DNA of 64,000 bases from Flavobacteriaceae bacterium (lineage in GTDB: Bacteria > Bacteroidota > Bacteroidia > Flavobacteriales > Flavobacteriaceae). Location of the stretch: NCBI GenBank assembly GCA_947453885.1, contig CANGIF010000006.1, forward strand, positions 40,172 to 104,171, written 5' to 3'. The number at the start of each line of letters is the position of its first letter. The stretch's first letter is position 1. A program made the translations under genes and the position numbers. The notes beneath the pieces were generated by a model, which had not been told where the DNA came from, did not search any database, and saw only the letters and a program-made list of their open reading frames with translations. Positions 1 through 8,348 of the stretch are shown here, one piece after another.

Positions 1-73
1 CTGCCTTTTTTTCTTGGGAAAAGTGCACGTTAAAACAAGCGATAACGAATAGAATTGAAAAATAGTTCTTCAT
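1..73 (-). CDS. N-terminal fragment of an exported protein, cut by the window edge
   Basis: Reading leftward from an ATG at 71-73, the only visible codons encode MKNYFSILFVIACFNVHFSQ followed by EKKA, then the window ends. A lysine, a hydrophobic stretch and an FSQ-E cleavage-like site make a typical flavobacterial Sec signal peptide. Nothing of the mature protein can be seen, so no function is proposed. It is codirectional with the proline dehydrogenase gene upstream, separated by about 130 bases containing a hairpin. Confidence 0.6.
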   Translation of the reverse strand, partial: MKNYFSILFVIACFNVHFSQEKKA

Positions 74-172
74 TTTAGTCTTTTTTTGGGAATAATTAAT
101 GACAACTTATTTGCAGTTTTGAAAACAATTTGTCTTTTTATCCAAATTAGAATGTATGCTAGTAGTAATTCC

Positions 173-195
173 GCTGTCAGCTAAAAGCTAACAGC
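173..195 (-). terminator. Hairpin downstream of proline dehydrogenase
   Basis: Arms GCTGTCAGCT (173-182) and AGCTAACAGC (186-195) form a 10-bp stem with a 3-base loop; the single C/A mismatch on the plus strand becomes a U-G pair in the leftward transcript. It starts 8 bases past the proline dehydrogenase stop codon. There is no strong U tract, so termination is likely but not certain. Confidence 0.4.
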
Positions 196-202
196 TTTCC
201 CC

Positions 203-1372
203 CTATTTTCCTTTTCTTCTGTTGCGTTCGGTTTTGATGAGGGTAAGTTCTCTACTGGTTTGACCCGCTACGGAGGTGTTTTCTTCTGCTCTTCTGATTA
301 AGTAAGGCATAACGTCTTTTACGGGACCAAACGGCAAGTATTTTGCTACGTTGTACTTTTCATTGGCCAGATTGTAGCTAATGTTATCGCTCATGCCGTA
401 CAATTGTCCAAACCAAACTCGGTTGTCGTTTGTTGTCAACTGCTGTTCCGCCATGTAGTTCATTACCAAATAGGAGCTTTCTTCGTTGTGTGTTCCTGCA
501 AAAACGGCCATTTTATCTAAATGTTCCATCATGTACTGCACGGCATTGTTGTAGTTAAGGTCGGTGGCTTCCTTTGATGGACAAATGGGCGTTGGGTAGC
601 CTTTTTCGAGGGCTCTGTTGTTTTCTTTTTCCATATAGGCTCCTCGAACTAATTTCATACCGATGTAAAATCCTTTTTCCTTAGCCGTTTGGTGGAGTTT
701 TTTTAAATAATCCAATCGGTCCCAACGGTACATTTGAAGGGTATTGAAAACAATAGGTTTGTGTTGGTTGTATTTTTGCATCATGAGTTCCACTAGGTCG
801 TCGGCGGCAGTTTGCATCCAGCTTTCTTCAGCATCTATCAATAGGGCAATATCGTTGTCGTACGCTGCTTTACACACTTGTTCAAAACGGTTGGTTACGC
901 GTTGCCATTCGTCAGTTTCGGCTGGAGAAAGTGTTGCTTTTTGTCCTACTTTTTCGTACAAATCGATTCTGCCAAAACCAGTGGGTTTGAAAACTGCAAA
1001 AGGAATTGCTTTCTTTTCTTTAGCAAAAGCAATGATTTTTAACGTCATTTGTAAAGCGTCTTCAAAATGGGCTTCGTCTTCTTTACCTTCAACAGAATAG
1101 TCCAAAACAGACGAAACGCCTTTGGTAAACATTTTATCCATAACTGGCATGCAGTCGTTTTCATTGATTCCGCCACAAAAATGATCGAAAACGGTGGCTC
1201 TAATTAAACCTTCAACGGGCAAATTTGCTTTTAAGGCAAAGTTGGTAACTGCTGTTCCAATGCGAACAAGCGGTTGACTGTCTATTAATTTGAAAAGAAA
1301 ATAAGCTCTATCTAATTCGGTATCGCTTTTTAAAGAAAAAGCAACTTGAGTATTGTTAAATAATTTTTCCAT
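203..1372 (-). CDS. Proline dehydrogenase (monofunctional PRODH)
   Basis: FAD-dependent oxidation of proline to pyrroline-5-carboxylate, the first step of proline catabolism. At 389 residues it is a stand-alone PRODH domain without the P5C dehydrogenase half of bifunctional PutA. Diagnostic segments are KLVRGAYMEKE in the middle, then FGQLYGMSDN, and near the C-terminus PFGPVKDVMPYLIRRAEENT, the substrate and flavin binding part of the TIM barrel. The ATG at 1372 (MEKLFNN) was chosen because a -7 box TACTTTTG lies about 60 bases upstream; the longer open frame to 1699 only overlaps the permease gene. The adjacent amino acid permease suggests uptake coupled to breakdown. Confidence 0.93.
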   Translation of the reverse strand: MEKLFNNTQVAFSLKSDTELDRAYFLFKLIDSQPLVRIGTAVTNFALKANLPVEGLIRATVFDHFCGGINENDCMPVMDKMFTKGVSSVLDYSVEGKEDEAHFEDALQMTLKIIAFAKEKKAIPFAVFKPTGFGRIDLYEKVGQKATLSPAETDEWQRVTNRFEQVCKAAYDNDIALLIDAEESWMQTAADDLVELMMQKYNQHKPIVFNTLQMYRWDRLDYLKKLHQTAKEKGFYIGMKLVRGAYMEKENNRALEKGYPTPICPSKEATDLNYNNAVQYMMEHLDKMAVFAGTHNEESSYLVMNYMAEQQLTTNDNRVWFGQLYGMSDNISYNLANEKYNVAKYLPFGPVKDVMPYLIRRAEENTSVAGQTSRELTLIKTERNRRKGK

Positions 1373-1432
1373 AATGTAAAAAGTAAGATAATTCAGTACA
1401 ATTAAAATGAATTTTATGTGTACAAAAGTAGG

Positions 1433-1440
1433 ACAAATGT
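1433..1440 (-). promoter_or_regulatory. -7 promoter box for proline dehydrogenase
   Basis: TACTTTTG on the minus strand matches the Bacteroidota -7 consensus TANNTTTG, placing the transcript start about 55 bases before the ATG at 1372. No good -33 TTG is seen at the usual spacing. Confidence 0.5.
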
Positions 1441-1479
1441 TTTGTTTTGGGATTGAAAAAGCACATAAATTAGTGCGCT

Positions 1480-3444
1480 CTAAACGGTTTCGGTTTTGTT
1501 TAATTTGCTGTTTTTTCTGCTGTAGCCAAAATAGATACAAAGTCCTAAAAGCAACCAAATTGTGAAATAAATCCAATTCCAAATGCTCAATTCCGCCATC
1601 ATGTACAAACAACAAATTAGTCCAAGAAGCGGAATTAAAGAAAGATTTTGTTTCCATGACCACACTGCTAAACCAATGAGCGTGAAAAAGAAAATCCACA
1701 TTGGAATTTTGTGTTTGAACAAGCTAAAACCGCTTTCGTATTTCAATTCCGTATTTATAGGTAACGAGTCAACTACGGCTTTGTACTGTGTTTCGTCTTG
1801 CTCAAAACTGCTCAACACTTGTTCCAAATCGCCCGAAACCAATGCCGGATTTGGATGGTTTTTTGCTACAAAATCAAACACGTTTTGAGTTTGTTTTTTA
1901 TCCAATGAAGTAACTATTGTAGCTGGAGCATTAATTTGTTTTTCGTTGGTTAAAAAATGAAGTGTTGCTTTTTGATTGAATGTAAACGCAAAAATTAGCC
2001 CCAAAACCATTACAACAGGCATAATGAATTTTGAATTTACATAAGGCGTTTTGAATTTTCCTCTTGGAATGTTTGGTTTGTTTTGAAGCACTAAAACGCC
2101 GGCACACACTAAGACAAAAGCAAACAAAGTTCCAATACTGCACAAATCAGTAACCATGGTTAAATTGAGAAACAACGCAGGTATGGCAACAACAAAACCA
2201 GTAACTATTGTCGCAAAAGAAGGTGTTTTGTAGATGGGGTGTACTTTAGAAAACCGTTTAGGCAAAAGCCCGTCCCTACTCATACTCATCCAAATACGAG
2301 GTTGCCCCATTTGAAATACCAATAGCACACTTGCCATTGCAATTACAGCACTAACCGCTATTATTCCAGACATCCATTTTAAATGGAGTTTGTCAAAAAC
2401 AAAAGCCAAAGGATCACCCACATTTAGCTCGTTATAATTTACCATTCCAGTTAAAACTAGTGCTATTATGATGTACAAAATTGTACAAATAATAATGGCC
2501 CACATCATACCTCGAGGTAAATCGCGTTGTGGATTTTTACATTCCTCCGCTGTTGTTGAAATAGCATCAAAACCAATATAAGCAAAAAATACGGCAGAAA
2601 CTCCTTTAAGTATTCCTGCTACTCCGTTTGGTGCAAACGGATGCCAATTATCTGTATCTATGTAAAAAATACCAACGGCTATGACTAATAAAATAATACA
2701 TAATTTTACAATTACCATTACATTACTTGCGTTTCGAGATTCTTTCATGCCTCTATAAACTAGTGCGGTAATTAATACAATTATGAACAGAGCAGGTAAA
2801 TCAGCTACTAAATGAAACGATCCAATTTTAGGAGCCGTTGTCCACGCCATGTAAGCCGCTTTTAAGCCATCGGATAGGTTTTCATAATTTTTACCCCCTT
2901 GCATTAAGGCAGTTGCTTCTTTAAAACCGTTGGAAGCAGATAAATAATCCATTTGTACCCAATCAGCTAGATGGCGCAAATGCCAATCGTATTTAGAGTT
3001 TAAGGTATTAACAATTCCATCGAGCAAGCCTGTAAAATAATCACTCCAAGAAATAGCAACCGTAATATTACCTATGGCATATTCCATTATCAATGCCCAT
3101 CCAATTATCCAAGCAATTATTTCACCAAAGGCAACATACGAATAGGTATAGGCGCTACCAGAAACTGGAACCATTGAGGCAAATTCAGCATACGCGAAAG
3201 CTGCCATACTACAAGCTATAGCAGTAAATAAAAATAAAAAAATTACAGCTGGACCTCCGTCAAAACTAGCTTTACCAATGGTACTAAAAATTCCAGCACC
3301 AACTATAGCCGCTATTCCAAATGCTGTTAAATCACGTGTGGTTAAATGTTTCCCTAAAGATCCATGTCCGTCGAGATTGTTTTTTTCAACTTGTTTTAAA
3401 ATGTCTTGAACTGTTTTCTTACGAAATAAATTGGAAAAATTCAT
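1480..3444 (-). CDS. APC-superfamily amino acid permease (cationic amino acid transporter type)
   Basis: Inner-membrane amino acid transporter of 654 residues. The N-terminal soluble segment is followed by TM1 with the APC helix-break motif GIAAIVGAGIFSTIG (about residues 43-57). About a dozen further hydrophobic segments follow, including FFAYIGFDAISTTAEECKNP, typical of the CAT/YfnA group. There is an unusually long loop (about residues 140-205) and a hydrophilic insert near residues 495-575 before the last two or three helices. Substrate cannot be read from sequence; the neighbouring proline dehydrogenase hints at amino acids used as carbon source. A -7 box TATATTTG lies at 3505-3512. Confidence 0.9.
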   Translation of the reverse strand: MNFSNLFRKKTVQDILKQVEKNNLDGHGSLGKHLTTRDLTAFGIAAIVGAGIFSTIGKASFDGGPAVIFLFLFTAIACSMAAFAYAEFASMVPVSGSAYTYSYVAFGEIIAWIIGWALIMEYAIGNITVAISWSDYFTGLLDGIVNTLNSKYDWHLRHLADWVQMDYLSASNGFKEATALMQGGKNYENLSDGLKAAYMAWTTAPKIGSFHLVADLPALFIIVLITALVYRGMKESRNASNVMVIVKLCIILLVIAVGIFYIDTDNWHPFAPNGVAGILKGVSAVFFAYIGFDAISTTAEECKNPQRDLPRGMMWAIIICTILYIIIALVLTGMVNYNELNVGDPLAFVFDKLHLKWMSGIIAVSAVIAMASVLLVFQMGQPRIWMSMSRDGLLPKRFSKVHPIYKTPSFATIVTGFVVAIPALFLNLTMVTDLCSIGTLFAFVLVCAGVLVLQNKPNIPRGKFKTPYVNSKFIMPVVMVLGLIFAFTFNQKATLHFLTNEKQINAPATIVTSLDKKQTQNVFDFVAKNHPNPALVSGDLEQVLSSFEQDETQYKAVVDSLPINTELKYESGFSLFKHKIPMWIFFFTLIGLAVWSWKQNLSLIPLLGLICCLYMMAELSIWNWIYFTIWLLLGLCIYFGYSRKNSKLNKTETV

Positions 3445-3504
3445 ATTGCTATTTAAAGTTGCACGTAAACAAATACACTACCTAATCAATCGTTGTAGCA
3501 AAAA

Positions 3505-3512
3505 CAAATATA
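3505..3512 (-). promoter_or_regulatory. -7 promoter box for the amino acid permease
   Basis: TATATTTG on the minus strand, about 60 bases before the start codon. A second TGTATTTG lies nearer the gene and is a weaker match. Confidence 0.4.
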
Positions 3513-3638
3513 GTATATTATTATATGTTTCAGCTAAAAATAAAAAGTTTGCATTAAAGCTAAGCAATTAAATAAGCAAAAATTATAGTTATATAAAAAC
3601 TTATAATCAAATGTAATATGCTTTTGGATGATAATGTG

Positions 3639-3646
3639 TAAATTTG
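3639..3646 (+). promoter_or_regulatory. -7 promoter box for the peroxiredoxin cassette
   Basis: TAAATTTG matches TANNTTTG exactly and lies 37 bases before the peroxiredoxin ATG. Confidence 0.5.
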
Positions 3647-3683
3647 CTTAAGAAAAATTTATTAATTTAATTTCAATACAATT

Positions 3684-4319
3684 ATGTCTTTAGTAGGAAA
3701 AAAATTCCCAAACATTACAGTTGATGCCATTTCATTTATGGGCGATAACTTAAGAATTAACGTTTTAGAAGAAGCAACAAAAAACAAAAAGAAAGTGTTG
3801 TTGTTTTGGTATCCAAAAGATTTTACTTTTGTTTGTCCAACAGAATTACACGCTTTTCAAGCTTCTTTACAAGAATTTGAAAAAAGAAACACAATGGTAA
3901 TTGGTGCTTCTTGTGATACTAACGAAGTACACTTTGCATGGTTGAATACTCCAAAAAACAACGGTGGAATTGAAGGTGTAACATATCCTATTTTAGCAGA
4001 TACAACGCGTAATTTAGCTGCTGCTTTAGAAATTTTGGATGCAGAATGGGTATATGATGAAGAACTAAATGATGAAATTTTAGAAGGTTCAAATGTAACT
4101 TATAGAGCTACCTATTTACTTGATGAAGATGGTAAAATTTTCCACGAAAGTGTAAACGATATGCCATTAGGAAGAAATGTTCAAGAATATTTACGATTGG
4201 TAGATGCTTATACTCATGTACAAACAAAAGGTGAAGTTTGTCCTGCAAATTGGGAAGAAGGAAAAGACGCAATGAGTGCTGATCGAAATAGTACTGCAAG
4301 CTATTTAGCTTCTCATTAA
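3684..4319 (+). CDS. Typical 2-Cys peroxiredoxin (AhpC/TSA family)
   Basis: Thiol peroxidase reducing hydrogen peroxide and alkyl hydroperoxides in the cytoplasm. The 211-residue protein has the peroxidatic cysteine in FTFVCPTELHAF (Cys51) and a resolving cysteine in GEVCPANWEEGKDAM (Cys186), so it is a typical dimeric 2-Cys enzyme with a C-terminal arm. No TSA-type YF tail is visible; the protein ends in YLASH. It leads a three-gene run with a thioredoxin-like protein and an 85-residue protein, so the thioredoxin is a candidate reductant. A hairpin at 4334-4359 separates it from the next gene. Confidence 0.95.
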   Translation: MSLVGKKFPNITVDAISFMGDNLRINVLEEATKNKKKVLLFWYPKDFTFVCPTELHAFQASLQEFEKRNTMVIGASCDTNEVHFAWLNTPKNNGGIEGVTYPILADTTRNLAAALEILDAEWVYDEELNDEILEGSNVTYRATYLLDEDGKIFHESVNDMPLGRNVQEYLRLVDAYTHVQTKGEVCPANWEEGKDAMSADRNSTASYLASH

Positions 4320-4333
4320 TCAACAATTATAAG

Positions 4334-4359
4334 TGAGTTACTGCCTTTTTAGTAGCTCA
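4334..4359 (+). terminator. Intercistronic hairpin after the peroxiredoxin gene
   Basis: TGAGTTACT (4334-4342) pairs with AGTAGCTCA (4351-4359) over 9 positions with one G-U. Only a weak T-rich stretch follows. It may attenuate transcription or set the 3' end of an abundant peroxiredoxin transcript before the thioredoxin gene. Confidence 0.35.
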
Positions 4360-4390
4360 TTAATTTCTTTAACCTTTCAATACAAACAAT

Positions 4391-4699
4391 ATGTTTTCAG
4401 AAATAGAAAAAGATAATTTAGCGGCAATTATTGCAGAAAATCCTGTAGTAGTAGTTCAATTTGCTGCTTCGTGGTGTGGGAATTGTAGAATTATGAAGCC
4501 AAAATTTAAAAAATTAGCTTCTGAACATGAAAATATTCCTTTTTTGATTGTTGATGCGGAACTGTTTCCAGAATCAAGAAAATTGGCTAAAGTGGATAAC
4601 TTACCAACTTTTGCAACATTTAAAAACGGTTTGCTTGTAAATCAAACGCAAACTAATAAATCAGAGGTATTGACTGATTTGGTTGCCGAAGTAGTTTAA
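4391..4699 (+). CDS. Thioredoxin-family protein with a CGNC active site
   Basis: A single thioredoxin fold of 102 residues without a signal peptide, so cytoplasmic. The active site reads AASWCGNCRIMKP with cysteines at 29 and 32; canonical thioredoxin has CGPC, so the proline is replaced by asparagine, which usually changes redox potential. The cis-proline region is DNLPTFATFKNG. Its position just behind the peroxiredoxin suggests it recycles that enzyme or handles a related disulfide; this is inference from context. Confidence 0.88.
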   Translation: MFSEIEKDNLAAIIAENPVVVVQFAASWCGNCRIMKPKFKKLASEHENIPFLIVDAELFPESRKLAKVDNLPTFATFKNGLLVNQTQTNKSEVLTDLVAEVV

Positions 4700-4754
4700 T
4701 AACTTATTATTTAATGAGCTGTATTTCAAAAAACAGCACTAAATACAGTAAAAA

Positions 4755-5012
4755 ATGAAACTACCAATAATAAAACATTTGAATCAATTCATTGAAGCCA
4801 ATGATCAAGACTACATTGTTGAAACATTAGAAGTATTAGAATCTTTAACAGAAATTCAATCCTTAAAAGACGAAGAATTAGAACTAATTGGAGAATTAAT
4901 TTCTAATTTGTATGGTGCTTTAGAAGTTCACAAAATGGTGAAAAATGGTATGAATGAGAAAGAAGCATTAAATACATTTATGAAAAGAGTGTTAGGTTCT
5001 ATTGATAAATAA
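4755..5012 (+). CDS. Small conserved protein of the peroxiredoxin/thioredoxin cassette
   Basis: An 85-residue acidic, helical protein beginning MKLPIIKHLNQFIE, without cysteines, signal peptide or membrane segment. It contains ELISNLYGALEVHKMVKNG, which looks like two packed helices. I recall small proteins of this kind (possibly labelled DUF6952) next to thioredoxins in flavobacteria, but cannot verify the label. It ends the operon directly before a strong terminator. A partner or regulator of the redox pair is possible, with no direct evidence. Confidence 0.7.
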   Translation: MKLPIIKHLNQFIEANDQDYIVETLEVLESLTEIQSLKDEELELIGELISNLYGALEVHKMVKNGMNEKEALNTFMKRVLGSIDK

Positions 5013-5033
5013 AATTCTTTGAAAAATGCAAAT

Positions 5034-5063
5034 AAAAAATGGGGTTAGTTAACCCCATTTTTT
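5034..5063. terminator. Bidirectional terminator between convergent genes
   Basis: A-run, TGGGGTTAGTTAACCCCA, T-run: a perfect self-complementary hairpin flanked by A6 on the left and T7 on the right, so it can end both the redox cassette (plus strand) and the T9SS protein gene (minus strand). Confidence 0.9.
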
Positions 5064-5124
5064 TGATTACTTTTCTTTACTTCTTAATAAAAAAACTTAA
5101 AAAGTACTTTTTGTAAATTAGAAA

Positions 5125-6669
5125 TTAGTTTTTAACTAATTTCAACACTTTAGAACCATTATCAGAAGTAACTGTAGCATAATAAACTCCGTTTGCTAAT
5201 TCAGATCCATTAATAGTAACATTAGTACTATTCGGATTTAAAACTTGAACTTGTTGCCCTAAAATATCAGTTAAAACAACAGAAGTTATTATGTTTTGAT
5301 TTCCATCAATTTTCCAATCGTTATGTGCTGGATTAGGATAAACAACAAATTTAGCAATATCAAACTGTGAAGTACCTACTGTTCCTTTGTATAAATAAAT
5401 ATTATCTACATAAACAGTTCCTAAATTTGAAGTAATAATAAACTGAGTTAAATCTGTTCTTGTAGTATTGTTAGTCCAACTTGAAAAAGGAACATCAATT
5501 GACACCCATGTTCCTGGAACAATAGCTGGAGTTGTACCTGTATTAATATTTAATTCTAAAGCAGAAACTTCCGATGTTCCTCCACCCCATTGTGAAAATT
5601 TAGAATTGAAAACTTTTCCAATTAAATCGGTATTATCTGTCCAAAAATCCATGTGGAAGTTTGTAAATGAAGAAGCATCAAATCTATTAGTTATAAATTC
5701 TACTCCTAAAAAGTTTCCGAAATCAATTTTTTTAGTGTCGTTACCAAAAACCTGCATATCTGTATACGATGAATCATCCCATGTAGCTGACCAACTATCA
5801 ATTGGAATATTAGTATAAGCATTACTAAATAAAGAAATTACGTCTGATGCATTTCTTGAAGGTGGAGTTGGAGCAGCAAAAGTTGGTCCCATTACAACAT
5901 AATTAACAGTGTACGTTTTAGTTACACTACTATTTTGAGATGTAACAACTACTGTTGCTGTTCCAGGTACGCCTGTTGCTTGTGTAATTACTTTTGTAGC
6001 ATTTGAATCGTTTGTTACTGCAGAAAGTTGTGGAACTCCAGTAAAACCTGCAGGAATACCAACCGTGTAAGCGTAAGTAGTTGCAGAGAAACCATTTACA
6101 GTTGTTCCATTAACTTGTAAATCACTTAAGAAAGCATCAGCACCAGCTACTGTAGCCGTTTTCCAAAAATACAAGTTGTCTAAAAAAATTGTACCACCAG
6201 TTCCATTATCAAATTTAAATTGAATAGTATTTGACAAACTTCCTGTTATTCCTGTAACAGGAATATCCAATGACTGCCATGAACCAGGTACACTACTGAT
6301 TGCATGAGGTACTTCTGGACCAGTACTAATAACAAAAACTCTTGGAGCTTCAGAGTTAGTCCAAATATCTACGTGTAAATATTCCATTGTAGAAATATTT
6401 TGAGGTGTACTAGCCCAATCCGTTCCTTGATAGTTGAAATTAGCATATTGTAAGGTATTATTCCCTGCAATTGCAACTTCAGTTGTAACAGTATTTTGAC
6501 CCCAGTTTGGATTTGTATTTACACCAGAAACATTAGTGTAAGCACTACCATAAATTGAAACAACATTAGCCGCACTTCGTGCAGGTGGTGTTGGAGCTGC
6601 TGTAGTTGGCGTTTGAGAAAAGCCAAAATTTAAACAACTCAAAGAAAATAAAAGAATAATTTTTTTCAT
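5125..6669 (-). CDS. T9SS-exported protein with two related binding modules and no catalytic domain
   Basis: Begins with a Sec signal peptide (MKKIILLFSLSCLNFGFSQ). Module 1 starts at APTPPARSAANVVSIYGSAY (about residue 25). A cadherin-like beta-sandwich repeat follows (LSDLQVNGTTVNGFSATTYA, near residue 178). Module 2 starts at APTPPSRNASDVISLFSNAY, and the C-terminus is a type A sorting domain (VVYPNPAHNDWKI to LVKN) that directs T9SS export. The APTPP modules resemble non-catalytic parts of flavobacterial glycanases, but no hydrolase domain is present, so it may bind a polysaccharide or the cell surface. The ATG at 6669 was chosen because a -7 box at 6696-6703 overlaps the longer open frame. 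Confidence 0.85.
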   Translation of the reverse strand: MKKIILLFSLSCLNFGFSQTPTTAAPTPPARSAANVVSIYGSAYTNVSGVNTNPNWGQNTVTTEVAIAGNNTLQYANFNYQGTDWASTPQNISTMEYLHVDIWTNSEAPRVFVISTGPEVPHAISSVPGSWQSLDIPVTGITGSLSNTIQFKFDNGTGGTIFLDNLYFWKTATVAGADAFLSDLQVNGTTVNGFSATTYAYTVGIPAGFTGVPQLSAVTNDSNATKVITQATGVPGTATVVVTSQNSSVTKTYTVNYVVMGPTFAAPTPPSRNASDVISLFSNAYTNIPIDSWSATWDDSSYTDMQVFGNDTKKIDFGNFLGVEFITNRFDASSFTNFHMDFWTDNTDLIGKVFNSKFSQWGGGTSEVSALELNINTGTTPAIVPGTWVSIDVPFSSWTNNTTRTDLTQFIITSNLGTVYVDNIYLYKGTVGTSQFDIAKFVVYPNPAHNDWKIDGNQNIITSVVLTDILGQQVQVLNPNSTNVTINGSELANGVYYATVTSDNGSKVLKLVKN

Positions 6670-6695
6670 ACTATTTGATTTTTTAAGATTATAAA

Positions 6696-6703
6696 CAAAT
6701 TTA
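6696..6703 (-). promoter_or_regulatory. -7 promoter box that decides the T9SS protein start
   Basis: TAAATTTG on the minus strand. A transcript starting about 7 bases downstream would exclude the ATG at 6708 and leave the ATG at 6669 as first start codon. Confidence 0.55.
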
Positions 6704-6827
6704 TTCAATATTATAACACAATACGATAATCAAGCTATATAAAAACTATACAAGTATTCAGAATTAACAAATTAATCAATGCAAAATGCTACTATTAATA
6801 AAATAAAACTAGATTTTTTACGAGAAC

Positions 6828-6844
6828 ATGTGTCAAAAACACAT
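6828..6844. promoter_or_regulatory. Operator-like inverted repeat ahead of alanine dehydrogenase
   Basis: ATGTGT and ACACAT arms separated by CAAAA: a perfect 6-bp dyad with no T tract, hence more like a protein binding site than a terminator. It lies about 240 bases upstream of the dehydrogenase and about 160 bases upstream of the T9SS gene. Confidence 0.3.
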
Positions 6845-7086
6845 TTGATGTACTAATGTTGAGGTGTTTCTTGTGATAAAACTATAAAAAACAATTGTCA
6901 TAATTTAATTTTAGTTATTAAAAAATGTAAAGTATCAATTTATAGTTTAAATGATTTCTCCTTACGTAGTAAATAATTAAAGTGTTTTTAAGAATTAACA
7001 TAAAAAAACTACACTATCAATTTTTATGGTTTTGCTTAATTTAATTCTTTTTTGTAATTTGCTCGAATTCTTATACTATAAATATT

Positions 7087-8280
7087 ATGGCTGTTACACC
7101 TTTTACAAAACACCAACTGCTTCCTCAAGAGGAAAAACTTGAAATTACGAAACATAAATGTGAATTGTTTATTGGAATTCCAAAAGAAACTAGCTATCAA
7201 GAACGCAGAATTTGTTTAACACCTGATGCCGTAAACTCATTAACATCAAACGGACACCGAATAATGTTAGAATCAGGAGCTGGAGAAAGTTCAAGTTATT
7301 CTGACAAAGATTATAGCGAGGCAGGTGCTGAAGTTACTCAAGATACAAAAAGAGTAATGAGTTGTCCTATAATTTTAAAGGTAGAACCACCTACTATGGA
7401 AGAAATTGAAATGATGAACCCTCAAACTATCATTATTTCGGCAATTCAAATTAAAACAAGAAAAGCAGCCTATTTTGAAATGATGATGAAAAAGAAGATC
7501 ACTGCTTTGGCATTCGAATATATTAAAGATGAAGACGGTACCTACCCTGCTGTTAAATCCTTGAGCGAAATTGCTGGTGTTGCTTCTATTTTAATTGCCT
7601 CAGAATTAATGATAAACAACCAGTTTGGAAAAGGCTTACTTTTTGGAAACATAACAGGAGTTCCTCCTACTGAAGTAGTAATTATTGGAGCAGGAACTGT
7701 AGGAGAATTTGCAGCAAAAACAGCTATTGGTTTAGGAGCAAGTGTTAAATTGTTTGACAATTCTATTACTAAATTAAGGCGCTTACAAAATAATTTAAAC
7801 CAAAGTATTTTTACATCTACAATTCAACCAAAAGCGCTTTTAAAAGCACTAAGAAGATGCGATGTTGCAATTGGCTGCATGAAAGGTAAAAACAGATCAC
7901 CAGTGGTTGTAACTGAAACTATGGTAGAGCACATGAAAAAAGGTGCAGTTATTGTAGATGTTAGCATTGATACTGGTGGTTGTTTCGAAACATCGGAAAT
8001 AACTACTCACGAAAAGCCAACTTTCATTAAAAATGAAGTAATTCATTATTGTGTACCCAATATCCCCTCTCGCTATTCAAAAACAGCATCTCTATCCATA
8101 AGCAACATTATAACCCCGTATTTACTTCAAATTGCTGAAGATGGTGGAATTGAACATGCCATTCGGTTTCATAAAGGCCTAAAAAACGGTGTCTATTTGT
8201 ACCACGGAATATTAACAAAAAAAGCTATTGGTGATTGGTTTAACTTACCTGAAAGTGATATTAATTTAATTGTTTTTTAA
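7087..8280 (+). CDS. ald: Alanine dehydrogenase
   Basis: NAD-dependent interconversion of alanine and pyruvate plus ammonia. The 397-residue protein shows the family N-terminal motif GIPKETSYQERRICLTPDAV (about residue 30), the Rossmann glycine motif VVIIGAGTVGEFAAKTAIGL and the signature VIVDVSIDTGGCFETSEIT. It carries roughly 25 extra N-terminal residues compared with the usual 370-residue enzyme, common in the Bacteroidota version. Its divergent neighbour is a secreted binding protein, so it is probably its own transcription unit. It supplies pyruvate from alanine for central metabolism. Confidence 0.9.
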   Translation: MAVTPFTKHQLLPQEEKLEITKHKCELFIGIPKETSYQERRICLTPDAVNSLTSNGHRIMLESGAGESSSYSDKDYSEAGAEVTQDTKRVMSCPIILKVEPPTMEEIEMMNPQTIIISAIQIKTRKAAYFEMMMKKKITALAFEYIKDEDGTYPAVKSLSEIAGVASILIASELMINNQFGKGLLFGNITGVPPTEVVIIGAGTVGEFAAKTAIGLGASVKLFDNSITKLRRLQNNLNQSIFTSTIQPKALLKALRRCDVAIGCMKGKNRSPVVVTETMVEHMKKGAVIVDVSIDTGGCFETSEITTHEKPTFIKNEVIHYCVPNIPSRYSKTASLSISNIITPYLLQIAEDGGIEHAIRFHKGLKNGVYLYHGILTKKAIGDWFNLPESDINLIVF

Positions 8281-8315
8281 CAACTAGTTATAGTCGTTTC
8301 GAGTTTCAAAAGAAC

Positions 8316-8323
8316 TATTTTTG
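8316..8323 (+). promoter_or_regulatory. -7 promoter box of the 8349-11705 gene run
   Basis: TATTTTTG, an exact TANNTTTG match 25 bases before the ATG at 8349. Confidence 0.5.
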
Positions 8324-8348
8324 CACACTAATTTATATATATAAATAC

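Larger units (their letters stand above)
6670..7086. other. Divergent intergenic region between the T9SS protein and alanine dehydrogenase
   Basis: No ORF or RNA gene is seen. It holds the -7 box TAAATTTG for the T9SS gene (minus strand, 6696-6703), an inverted repeat ATGTGT-caaaa-ACACAT at 6828-6844, and just before the dehydrogenase a near-consensus TAATTTG. The rest is very AT-rich. Confidence 0.6.

Noticed and set aside
1373..1699. N-terminal extension of proline dehydrogenase
   Set aside because: It overlaps the permease coding region and contains the promoter box; homologous sequence begins at MEKLFNN.
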